From Kordia algicida OT-1 (lineage in GTDB: Bacteria > Bacteroidota > Bacteroidia > Flavobacteriales > Flavobacteriaceae), in NCBI RefSeq assembly GCF_000154725.1, contig NZ_DS544873.1, positions 3,447,339 to 3,511,338 of the forward strand: a stretch of 64,000 nucleotides of DNA. Reading direction: 5' to 3'. The translations under genes and the position numbers were made by a program. Shown here piece by piece: positions 8,214 through 16,900 of the stretch (position 1 is its first letter; each line of letters opens with the position of its first letter). A model generated the notes under the pieces. That model saw only the letters and a program-made list of their open reading frames with translations, ran no database searches and was not told the origin of the DNA.

Positions 8214-8372
8214 TTACTCAGCAGATTCAGCTTCAGCTTCAGCTTCTGCAGACGAGTTAAAACTTGCTGTTGCAGTTGCAGTTGCAGTATCTCCTTCAGA
8301 TCTTAATCCACCTGAGATTGCTTCTAATTCTGTTGTTGACATTGCTTTGATGTTCTTGTTACTTAATTTCAT
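8214..8372 (-). CDS. Graspetide precursor peptide, 52 aa, alternating Thr-Ala / Ala-Glu core
   Basis: I read this gene directly on the minus strand. The leader runs MKLSNKNIKAMSTTELEAIS and then Gly21-Gly22, a double-Gly processing site. The core starts LRSEGD and continues with TATATATAS (residues 29-37), a short FNSS turn, then AEAEAEAESAE to the end. Thr/Ser donors thus sit at 29, 31, 33, 35, 37 and Glu acceptors at 43, 45, 47, 49, 52. Graspetide ligases join exactly these side-chain types, and the ligase gene is next downstream. Codons within the repeats are mixed (ACT/ACA, GAA/GAG, GCA/GCT), so the pattern is not a simple DNA slippage product. The start codon follows an A/T-rich region with no clear Shine-Dalgarno sequence, as is usual in this phylum. 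Confidence 0.88.
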   Translation of the reverse strand: MKLSNKNIKAMSTTELEAISGGLRSEGDTATATATASFNSSAEAEAEAESAE

Positions 8373-8749
8373 AATATTAAAGTTTAAATGATTGTATTTC
8401 CTACTCTGTTAAAGGTTTTTCGGATTACACCTTTGTGCTTGTTGCAACAAATTCACAATGCTAAATAACAACCTTAATAACTAATTATCAAACAGTTAAT
8501 CTTTGGCTTTATAAATCTCACGCAACGTATTTATAAATTTCAAGTGTATCATTTGACCGATAGCTCTTATAAACACTTGCTTCTGAAGTAAGTATTATTA
8601 TTCTTGCAAAAAATGCTATATTTATGGGCGTTTGTAACCATTTTATAGGAATATTTTGATAATTTCAATTTAAATGTATTATTTATCTTACATTTCGGGA
8701 TTACTTTTCAAGTGTCGCAACTATATTTCGAAGCTATTTTTACATCCGA
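8373..8749. other. Divergent intergenic region between graspetide operon and regulator
   Basis: This 377-bp region must hold the promoters of the minus-strand graspetide operon and the plus-strand regulator. Neither shows an exact TTG-N19-TAnnTTTG match. A one-mismatch element TATATTTC lies near 8722 on the plus strand. GTTGCAACAA near 8441 is a small inverted repeat. No other gene was found. Confidence 0.45.
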
Positions 8750-10582
8750 TTGAAAAAATTTAGAAAAAAAGTGAAAAAATATATCCAACATTTGTCTTCT
8801 TTTTTGACTTTACCTACAACTTTTCTTAGCAGAAAAGCACCTATTTCTTTGGTGGTAAGTATTGTTTTAATTGTTTTTAGTTCAAATTTGATGTTTTCGC
8901 AACTCAATTCTGGCACATTTGAAGACATGAAACAAGATTTTTATGCTGCTTCAGGAAATTCTGAGAAAGAATTTGAGATTGCTACTTCCTATTTAGCGAA
9001 AGCAAAAAAAGAAAATGATGCTGCACAAATTGTTGCGGGTTACGAATTGTTTGTTTCGCACTACAGTCATACCAAAAAGGCAATTTCGTATACTGATAGT
9101 ATTATATTATTGACCAAAAACACCAAGCTGGAACATTATCCTGCAGAAGGTTATTTGTTGAAAGGAATACAATTATATTACAACTCTACTTACAACGATG
9201 CACTGACAAATTTTGCAACTGCTAATGACCTTGCACTGGCGAATAAGAACTTAAGACAACAAATTTCTATAAAACATTATATTGGTTTGTTGAAGAATGT
9301 AAGTGAAGAACGCGAGGAAGCCTTGAAGATTTTTCAGGATAATATCAATTTTATTCATGAGAACGATTTTCAAGAAAAAGATTCGGAACAATATTTAAAA
9401 TCGTTGTTCGCTTTGGCAGATTCTTACAATAAAAATCGCGTGTTAGATTCTGCCGAAGTTGTACACCAACGCGGAATTAAAGCAAGCTTGCAACATCCTA
9501 ATAAGTATTTGTATCCTTGGTTTTTAACTTCTTATGGAATTACGTCTTATTATAAAGGAAATTATACCAAAGGAATTGATAGTTTACTAAAAGCTACCAA
9601 ATTGCTTAAAAACAACGAAAAATCATTGTGCTCCAATTATCTGTACATTTATAAATGTTTGGAAAAACAAGATAAGACTGAGGAAGCTATTGATTATTTG
9701 TATAAGGTAGATTCTATTTACCAGAAAAAACCAAAAGTCATTTTTCAAGCTAGAGAAGCGTATGAACTTTTGAATAAAGAGTTGAAGGCTGCCAAAAAGC
9801 ATCAGAAACAACTAGAAATTATTGAAAAGTTGTTGGTTGTTGATGAAATTATCACGGAAGAATACCAAAATTTAGGAAAGAAAATCGTTCAGAAATACGA
9901 AACACCTTTAATAATTTCTGAAAAGGAAACTTTATTAAACGAAAAAGAAGCATTAATCAATCAGTTGCAAGATGAAAACTTTTTATCTGAAAAGAAAGTA
10001 ATTGCACTTGTTATTGTTTCAGCAATATTATTGGTGCTTATTTTCTATTTCTTCCGAAGAAATGTGGTTCAGAAGAAACGCTTTAATGCATTGATGGAAA
10101 ACTACGAACAGAAGAAGGTTCAAAAAGAAAAAGAGAAAGCCGAAAAGAAGCAAATTCCTTCATCAGAAAAAGTATCAGTTACCACACAAAAAGAAGACAT
10201 CGGGTTGCCACAAGAAATCGTTGATGCTATTTTGATAAAGCTCGAAAAGTTTGAAGATACACACCAATTTACTAAGAAAAATTATACCCTTACCAAACTT
10301 GCGAAGGAGTTGGATACCAACAGTACTTATTTGTCAAAAATCATTAATATGACAAAAGGTATGAACTTTGCTAAATATATGAATGAGATACGAATTGATT
10401 ATGCAATTGAACAACTGAAAGAAAATAAAGTGTTCAGATCTTACACAATTAAGGCCATTGCTATTGAAGTTGGCTTTAATAATGCACAGTCATTTTCGAC
10501 CGCTTTTCACAAAAAAACGGGAATCAATCCTTCATACTTCCTGAAACAACTTGAAAATCAGAAATCAGAATCAAATATCTGA
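8750..10582 (+). CDS. Membrane TPR protein with C-terminal AraC-type DNA-binding domain
   Basis: The protein is about 610 aa. The order is a basic N-terminus and hydrophobic signal/anchor (LVVSIVLIVFSSNLMF, about 33-50), a periplasmic helical repeat region with TPR-like units (about 60-370), a coiled coil, a transmembrane helix (about 418-440, VIALVIVSAILLVLIFYFF), a basic stretch, and an AraC/HTH_18 domain at about 490-600 (YTLTKLAKELDTNSTYLSKIIN, then IKAIAIEVGFNNAQSFSTAFHKKTG). Such one-component membrane regulators are common in Bacteroidota. The only plausible start is TTG at 8750 (or GTG at 8768); the next in-frame ATG would remove the anchor. It lies between two peptide precursor genes and probably controls one or both, which is inference from position. 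Confidence 0.88.
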   Translation: MKKFRKKVKKYIQHLSSFLTLPTTFLSRKAPISLVVSIVLIVFSSNLMFSQLNSGTFEDMKQDFYAASGNSEKEFEIATSYLAKAKKENDAAQIVAGYELFVSHYSHTKKAISYTDSIILLTKNTKLEHYPAEGYLLKGIQLYYNSTYNDALTNFATANDLALANKNLRQQISIKHYIGLLKNVSEEREEALKIFQDNINFIHENDFQEKDSEQYLKSLFALADSYNKNRVLDSAEVVHQRGIKASLQHPNKYLYPWFLTSYGITSYYKGNYTKGIDSLLKATKLLKNNEKSLCSNYLYIYKCLEKQDKTEEAIDYLYKVDSIYQKKPKVIFQAREAYELLNKELKAAKKHQKQLEIIEKLLVVDEIITEEYQNLGKKIVQKYETPLIISEKETLLNEKEALINQLQDENFLSEKKVIALVIVSAILLVLIFYFFRRNVVQKKRFNALMENYEQKKVQKEKEKAEKKQIPSSEKVSVTTQKEDIGLPQEIVDAILIKLEKFEDTHQFTKKNYTLTKLAKELDTNSTYLSKIINMTKGMNFAKYMNEIRIDYAIEQLKENKVFRSYTIKAIAIEVGFNNAQSFSTAFHKKTGINPSYFLKQLENQKSESNI

Positions 10583-10610
10583 TTTTCAATTAATTAAAAT
10601 TCATGTTTTG

Positions 10611-10634
10611 TCGTGATATTTATAAATATCACGA
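10611..10634. promoter_or_regulatory. 24-bp perfect palindrome, candidate operator
   Basis: TCGTGATATTTA is followed directly by its exact reverse complement. It lies 29 bp after the regulator gene and 66 bp before the peptide gene at 10701. There is no T run after it, so it is a poor terminator. It ends 20 bp before a TAnnTTTG element, where a -33 box would be expected but no TTG is found. This placement suggests a protein site that activates a promoter lacking its own -33 box. Confidence 0.6.
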
Positions 10635-10654
10635 TACTTCATTATTATAGTATG

Positions 10655-10662
10655 TAGTTTTG
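10655..10662 (+). promoter_or_regulatory. -7 promoter element (TAGTTTTG) for the peptide gene
   Basis: An exact match to the Bacteroidota -7 consensus TAnnTTTG, 38 bp before the start codon at 10701. A TTG at the usual spacing is missing; the palindrome at 10611-10634 occupies that place. Confidence 0.55.
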
Positions 10663-10700
10663 ACATACTTTTACATCGTAATCAACAATAACTTATATCA

Positions 10701-10874
10701 ATGAAAAACTCGAAAAGAAACTTAGGAACATTAAGCTTATCAAAATTGAAAATAGCTAAAGTAGGAGACATTAATAGTTTGTACGGAGGTTCTATCCCAA
10801 AAGAATCTGACAATTGTGCCACGACCGATACATGTACATACAATTGTAATGGTGATACCATTGATACACAATAA
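10701..10874 (+). CDS. GG-leader RiPP precursor-like peptide, 57 aa
   Basis: This short gene has a leader of the Bacteroidota class I lanthipeptide-like type: LGTLSLSKLKIAKV, then SLYGG with Gly29-Gly30. The 27-residue core is rich in Thr, Ser and Cys: SIPKESDNCATTDTC followed by TYNCNGDTIDTQ, with Cys at about 39, 45 and 50. The pattern LxLxKxxIAK plus GG is shared with the peptide at 32310-32519. No dehydratase or cyclase is adjacent. The neighbours are a membrane AraC-type regulator upstream and a serine peptidase downstream. It is either modified by enzymes elsewhere in the genome or exported as a disulfide or linear peptide. Its start is the first ATG and follows a good -7 element at 10655-10662. 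Confidence 0.8.
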   Translation: MKNSKRNLGTLSLSKLKIAKVGDINSLYGGSIPKESDNCATTDTCTYNCNGDTIDTQ

Positions 10875-10906
10875 AAACAAACTTTTATATTCCTCTATTT
10901 AGTAAG

Positions 10907-10953
10907 ATGCTATTTCAGATATTATTATATAAAAATATCTTGTTTTAGCATTT
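10907..10953 (+). terminator. Two-tier hairpin after the peptide gene
   Basis: The outer arms ATGCTA and TTAGCAT, and the inner arms AGATATT and AATATCT, nest around an A/T loop. TTTT follows on the 3' side. It lies 32 bp after the peptide stop and before the peptidase gene. It may be a partial terminator that lowers peptidase expression relative to the peptide. Confidence 0.5.
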
Positions 10954-10992
10954 TACCCTTTTATAAACAACATTAAATCAGCAACACAAAGA

Positions 10993-13167
10993 ATGAAGTA
11001 TTCGTTTGTTTTATATTTTTTATGCTTAGGATTATTTGAACAATGTGTCACAAATGAAGATCATTCAAATGCCATACTTCACCATACAACCACCAATACT
11101 TATTTTTCAAAAACGATAGAAGATCCGTATCAACATTTAGAAAATTTAAAAGATACTACAGTGCTTTCTTGGCTAAATTATCAAAATGATTATACAAGAA
11201 ATATACTTCAAAACATTTCTGGGCGACAAAAACTGCTAGAAAGGATTAAAGAGAATGATGAAATGCGCTCAGAAGCAGTTTTTAATCTAAAAGTACTTTC
11301 GCTCAATGCGTATTATTATTTAAAGTATTCAGATAATCACGAAGCCAATATTTTATATTTTCAAGCTGGAATTGATGGAGCAGAAACAGAGCTTTTTAAT
11401 TCAGAGAACTATAAAAAAACTTCAAAACACAAGTATATTATTAATTATTTTCAGCCAAGCTGGAACGGTAAAAAAATAGCCATTGGTTTTACAAAAAACG
11501 ACGAAGAATTCTCGGAAGTTGTCATTTATGATGTGGCTACAAAAACGTTTCACGATGAAATTATAGATCATTGTTGGCCTTCTGAATTGGGCGGAATTAA
11601 TTGGTTGGATGATAACTCCGGATTTACCTATTTGCATATTCCTGATATTGATACAACCTCTCCAAACTATATTTTGGACGCTGCAACGGTTGTGTACCGT
11701 TTGGGAGATAATCCGAAAGATTTACACATTATTTTTTCAAGAAAAACACATCCGCAACTCAATTTGAAACCTGCGGATTTTCCTATTGTGAATATTTTTG
11801 GAAAAAATCAAAAATACATGTTTGGCAGAGTTGGTGGTATTGGTTTTAAAGACTATTATTATGCGCCGACAAGCGAACTAGAGAACGAAACGGTTTCTTG
11901 GAAACCACTTTTTAAGAAGAAACATAAGATTGAAAAGTTTTTACCTTATCAAGATGAAATTTACTTTTTAAGCGCGCAAAAAGCTTCTAATTTTAGTTTG
12001 TTTAAAACTTCTTTTGACCAATTGAATTTTGATACACCAACCGAAGTTGTACCTGCTTTAGCAAACGAAATTTTAAAAGATTTTGTAATTACTTCTGAAG
12101 GCTTATTTTATACAACTACCAAAAATGGTGTGTCTGCAAGTTTATTTCGTTTGGAAGATGCCACTGTTGAAAAAATCACCTTACCAGCGGCTACAGGAAG
12201 TATCAGTTTATCATCAATTGCTACGACATCACCTGCATTGTGGATTGAAACTGAAAGTTGGATTAGTCACAGAAATAGATATCGCTACAACGTTGAAAAG
12301 AAGACATTTGTTAAGGAAAATGTAACACCTGTTGTCAAATATCCTGAATTGGAAGATATTGTCGTAAAAGAGATCGAAATCGCTTCTCATGATGGTGTAA
12401 AGGTTCCTTTGTCGATCATTTACCGAAAAGGAATGCTTAAAAACGGTAAAAACCGCATGCTTTTAAATGGTTATGGAAGTTACAATTGGATAAATGCGCC
12501 CATGCTGTATCCGTATTTGTTGTATTGGATTGCTGAAGGTGGCGTTTATGCTGTTGCACATGTGCGCGGTGGTGGAGAAAAAGGAGAACAATGGCACAAA
12601 GCAGGTTACAAAACGACAAAACCAAATACTTGGAAAGATTTTATTGCTTGTACGGAATATTTGATTGATAAAGGATATACTTCGCCTGAAAAATTTGCTG
12701 TCTGGGGCGGAAGTGCTGGAGGTATTAATATTGGTCGCGCCGTTACAGAACGTCCCGATTTGTATGCCGTAGCGATTATTCGTGTGGGTTTACTAAATAC
12801 GTTACGTTCTGAAATTGCACCTAACGGACAGAATAATATTAAAGAGTTTGGAACAATTAAAGATTCGATAGAGTTTGAAGCTTTATTAGAAATGGACGCC
12901 TATCATCATGTAGAAGAAGATACTCATTATCCTGCGATGTTATTAACTGCGGGTATTAACGATTCGAGAGTTGCTGCATGGCAACCTGCAAAGTTTGCGG
13001 CGCGCGTTCAAGTTGCGACAAGTTCTGGAAGTCCTGTGTTGTTATCTATTAATTTTGATGAAGGTCACGGTTTTGATCGTACACAAAAAAGCAAGCGTGA
13101 AGAATTGGCTGATATTATTTCGTTCGCGTTGTGGCAAACGGGAAGTGAGAAGTATCGGGTGAATTAG
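10993..13167 (+). CDS. Prolyl-oligopeptidase family (S9) serine peptidase, exported
   Basis: This 724-aa peptidase cuts peptides after proline or similar residues in the general S9A mode. It has an N-terminal hydrophobic signal (MKYSFVLYFLCLGLFEQC); Cys may or may not be lipidated because the lipobox is poor. The beta-propeller region spans about 70-420. The alpha/beta-hydrolase domain follows, with oxyanion region HVRGGGEKGEQWH, nucleophile Ser574 in GGSAGG, Asp657 in NDSRV and His692 in EGHGFD, so the triad is complete. The S9A propeller admits only short peptides, and the gene lies 118 bp after a GG-leader peptide gene. A role in trimming or destroying that peptide outside the cytoplasm is attractive but is inference from position. 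A general nutritional peptidase is the alternative. Confidence 0.92.
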   Translation: MKYSFVLYFLCLGLFEQCVTNEDHSNAILHHTTTNTYFSKTIEDPYQHLENLKDTTVLSWLNYQNDYTRNILQNISGRQKLLERIKENDEMRSEAVFNLKVLSLNAYYYLKYSDNHEANILYFQAGIDGAETELFNSENYKKTSKHKYIINYFQPSWNGKKIAIGFTKNDEEFSEVVIYDVATKTFHDEIIDHCWPSELGGINWLDDNSGFTYLHIPDIDTTSPNYILDAATVVYRLGDNPKDLHIIFSRKTHPQLNLKPADFPIVNIFGKNQKYMFGRVGGIGFKDYYYAPTSELENETVSWKPLFKKKHKIEKFLPYQDEIYFLSAQKASNFSLFKTSFDQLNFDTPTEVVPALANEILKDFVITSEGLFYTTTKNGVSASLFRLEDATVEKITLPAATGSISLSSIATTSPALWIETESWISHRNRYRYNVEKKTFVKENVTPVVKYPELEDIVVKEIEIASHDGVKVPLSIIYRKGMLKNGKNRMLLNGYGSYNWINAPMLYPYLLYWIAEGGVYAVAHVRGGGEKGEQWHKAGYKTTKPNTWKDFIACTEYLIDKGYTSPEKFAVWGGSAGGINIGRAVTERPDLYAVAIIRVGLLNTLRSEIAPNGQNNIKEFGTIKDSIEFEALLEMDAYHHVEEDTHYPAMLLTAGINDSRVAAWQPAKFAARVQVATSSGSPVLLSINFDEGHGFDRTQKSKREELADIISFALWQTGSEKYRVN

Positions 13168-13603
13168 GTTTTTGCATCTCGACTCCGCTCGATATGATAG
13201 GTTTTGGGTATTGGGTGTTTGGTATCGGGTGTTTGGTTGGAGCCTTTTGCTCCTTTTTTGTGGATTTGTTTTAATATTAATACTACATCAAATAAAAAAA
13301 CAAAATAGAAATCATTAAGATAATTATACTTAATGAGCTTAGCAACCGAAACAACCATTATCGTCAGATGATATATCTATTTGATAATTCATACATAAAT
13401 AGGATAATGAACAAAATAGTTGTAAAAACATAAAACCAATCGAATATTTCTGAGAAATTCATTATAAATAAAAAAATTGACACTATCCATTTTTTTGTTT
13501 TGGAAACATTTAGTATTTATACAAGATTTACTTTATGGTAAGTAAACCATTATAATATTTGGATATAGAACAGAAATGTATAATGTATTCATTGATTAAA
13601 ATA
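13168..13603. other. Intergenic stretch with an extragenic repeat
   Basis: This AT-rich region separates the peptidase from the toxin locus. Near 13177-13196 is an imperfect hairpin around TCGACTCCGCTC, the same 12-mer that forms the loop of the terminator at 42174-42211. It is followed by a low-complexity GGTATTGGGTGTTTGG-like direct repeat (13201-13235). The rest shows no gene. Confidence 0.55.
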
Positions 13604-13638
13604 AAAAGACTCAGGACTGGATTCAATCCTAAGTCTTT
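13604..13638 (-). terminator. Terminator of the RHS toxin/immunity operon
   Basis: AAAAGACTCAGGA pairs with TCCTAAGTCTTT (one C/A mismatch) around a 10-nt loop, flanked by A and T runs. It lies 37 bp after the stop of the putative immunity gene. Confidence 0.75.
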
Positions 13639-13674
13639 AAATCTTGCGCAATTTGTATAATACCTTTTTAAATT

Positions 13675-13911
13675 TTATTCATTGGGCAACTCATAGAGAA
13701 TACTATTATCGTTCTTTTCCTCGTCCGTGTATGCACGAAAACCACCTCCTACCAAACAATCATGCTCTTCTGCCCATGAAATTATCATTTTTAGTAGTTC
13801 TGATGGAACGTTTATGTTAAGCATTCTATCATCAGAATCATGATACAAAGCAAATTCGAATCTCCATGCTTCTTGTATTTTTTTAGTTTCTTTTACCACT
13901 TTTTCACTCAT
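13675..13911 (-). CDS. Putative immunity protein for the RHS C-terminal toxin
   Basis: A 78-aa acidic protein starts 12 bp after the stop of the RHS toxin gene on the same strand. This is the standard place for the antidote in polymorphic-toxin loci. There is no signal peptide, as expected for a cytosolic antidote. The sequence has a short helical start, then a beta-rich part (WRFEFALYHDSDDRMLNIN), a helix (VPSELLKMIISWAEEHDC) and LVGGGFRAYTDEE. The layout with a GGG turn recalls YggL/DUF469-type small proteins, but the similarity is weak and I do not claim homology. It does not resemble HicB, although the cognate toxin domain looks HicA-like. Function is inferred from position. Confidence 0.65.
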   Translation of the reverse strand: MSEKVVKETKKIQEAWRFEFALYHDSDDRMLNINVPSELLKMIISWAEEHDCLVGGGFRAYTDEEKNDNSILYELPNE

Positions 13912-13923
13912 TTTCTTTTATTT

Positions 13924-16900
13924 TTAAAAACCTGCTCGATCCATAATGGCTTTAATTATTGCTCTATTTGTATTATTACCTTTTGCACTATAAGGTATTG
14001 TAGTAAACAATTGTCCTTCATCGAATACTTTGATATGTTTTGCTCCATTCTCAAGTTCAAAACCAGCTTTTTTAGCTAATTTCTGAAGCAATTCCGAGCC
14101 TTGCTTGCCTTTAGCATAGCGTGCATTATTAGCAATCTTTGCTAATTTAGCAAATAATTTATTTGTATCTGCCCCTATACTTTTTTTTATGATAGGGTAC
14201 ATAACCTTTTTATTTAATCCAGTTTTAACTGCAACTTTAGTCGCAAGCGTTTTTCCCCCTTGATAAGCTACACTTCTGCCTCTTATGAAAACCTTAGCTC
14301 CTTGATATACCCATTTACCTCCTTTAAAAACCCATCCCATTGGAATGAAATTAGTACCTACTTCAAAAATAATTTTTGCAACAAAACCAGTACCATCGTG
14401 CATGTGTTTAATTATAGAATTCAATTGAGGTTTATAATAGTTATCATAATACCATTGTGACCAAGCGCTGCCATATTTACTATCGTAACGATAATCAGTT
14501 CCGTATCTTTCATTGTACTCTTCTAAAGTTAAATCACCATATATATCTGAAGAATCCGTCCAGTCTTCAAAGCCATATCTTATATATGCAGGCATTTTAT
14601 TTCGATTAGTACCTATAACAGTAACTGCATCTAATTCTTCAGGGTTAATTAAATTTGCCCAAGCAAAATCATCATCACCATCACCTTCACTATCTGCCCC
14701 TGAAGGATCAGCAAAATATATAGGATTATTATCAAATGCTTGGTATGGAGAATAGTTGTAGTGTATTACTGGATCTAAAACCATCCAACGTCCTAGAGCA
14801 TAATCATACTGACGGAAATCCATTTCTAACATATCTAATCCTAATCCGTCATTTGACTCTTCTATTCCATTAAACCCATAATTGTGGTCTCTACCAACTA
14901 TACTTCCGTTATAGCCTTTATGTTTTAATCCAAAAGGGTAATAGTGATTTTCTTCTTTAATTTCAGTAGAAAAATCTATACTTCCATCTAAATTCATATC
15001 TTCATAAGACAAACGGATATTTCCTAAGTGATCTTTATATTGAAATGTGTAATGAAATGATTCTAGTAGTGTTGGATCAGTAGTGTTAAATTTAGGCTCA
15101 ACATAACCTTCTTCTGTATTAAAAAAGATTAAACTTTCTGGAGTCGTATCTTTATAAATATAATTTCCTGCATAAAAAGTTTGTTGTGATGTTGAAGAAG
15201 TATTGTTTCTTATTTCTTTCTCTAGCTTTTCTCCTAATGCGTCATATACGTAAGATATTTCACTTCCGTCTTGAAATAATATTTGTTTTGGAAGATTAAG
15301 ATGGTTATAGCTGATTGATTCAATTTTTTTGTTTTTGTCAACTATTAGGTTTCCGTTTGCATCATATTCAAAATCATTTCCTACAGTATTTCCATCGTTA
15401 AAACCATATTGGCTAGCACTTGTATCATCAACAAACGATAGCTGATTACCATCATATTTATAATCAAGAGCATCCATTGTTCCAAAAGACGAAGCCTCTT
15501 CATCTAGATGTCCTTTTCTTTCTAGTTTTATAATATTTCCATTTAGATCATAATTAACGTACTCTAAATTATATCTTCCCGTATTGTCAGTTGCTTTTAC
15601 AATTCTGTTAAGAGCATCATAGTCATATACATAACTTTTTATTGTAGTATTTTGACCTCTTGTTCGCCATGAAGTACTACTTATATTTCCATCAAATAGC
15701 GCTTTATTTGGATCATAGATATTATTATACGTAAGTAAAAAACTGAATAAATCATTACTTTGATAGTTTTGATTAATCCCTTTTAACCAACCCCTAATGT
15801 TGTATGTATAATCAACTTCTTGGAGTTCTTTTTCTAAATCAACTAAAACTAAATCTTTTATTTTTCCTTCGGATGTGTATATTGAAATATCTCCTAATAA
15901 TGTATTACCTATATCATTAATTTCAGAAACATAAAACACTTCTCCATTTTTAGCATAGTATATTTTTGCATCCCTTCTTTCAATAGTAAATTCATCTCCT
16001 GCAACATAAGTAGTTTTATCTCCTCTGTTACTTCCATTTTCGTAAACTCTGACTATTCCATGAGCTGTTGTATTTATAGCATAATCTATACTAGAATAAC
16101 TGCTATTTCCAACAGTATCTGCCAAGCCAACCATAGCATAACTATTTCTGAAAGGGACATTATAGCTTAAATAACCATCGCCAGTAATAGAATTACTAGT
16201 TGTCAATGCTCCATCCCATCCATTAGAGCCATTTTTGGTAATTAAATTATCTGTTACAGTTACATTATTTTCATTAGTATATGTGCTAATTTTAGGAATT
16301 ACACCTCCGACTTGTTTTTTTATAAGTTGTCCAAGATCGTTAAAATTATTTCTGGTTATCAGTTGTTTATTTTCATTATTTATTTGTTTTGTTTGATATA
16401 GTAGTCTTAAATTTTTATCAAATACAAACTCATCATTTGTTATAATTAGACTTCCATTAGACTTTTTGTGCGTTGTTTTAGCTTCCAAAATCGTTCCTAC
16501 AAAGTCTAGTCTATTACTAAGAGTTTCGTGAGTATCCAAATATTCATTAAAAGATGTTACATGAACTATTCTTCTTTCCTCATCGTAATAAGATGTTAAT
16601 GTTTCCCATTTATTAGTATCAAGCGTTCTTATCTTACTTCCTGTTAATAAACCTTTGGTATTATTAGAATATTCGTTACCATAAGTGGAATATCCAATAT
16701 GTAGATTTTCTATTTTTGTTCCATTCTCACAAAAAGAAGCACTACCTATGAGTTCTCCAGAATAATCTGTAGTTACCGCATGAAAAACTTCTTCATTTTT
16801 TTTGAATAATACTTGGTTCTCAAAACGTTCAATTTTAAAAGTATCTCCTATTTCAAAGTAAGTAGCTGGAAAAGATTCAATAACACTACCATTGTATACA

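Noticed and set aside
8146-8391. 81-aa plus-strand frame rich in Ser-Ala
   Set aside because: It is the opposite strand of the graspetide precursor; the minus reading has a leader, GG site and core next to its ligase.
13164-13358. 64-aa minus-strand frame after the peptidase gene
   Set aside because: It covers the extragenic repeat and low-complexity GGTATTGGG-like stretch; not protein-like.
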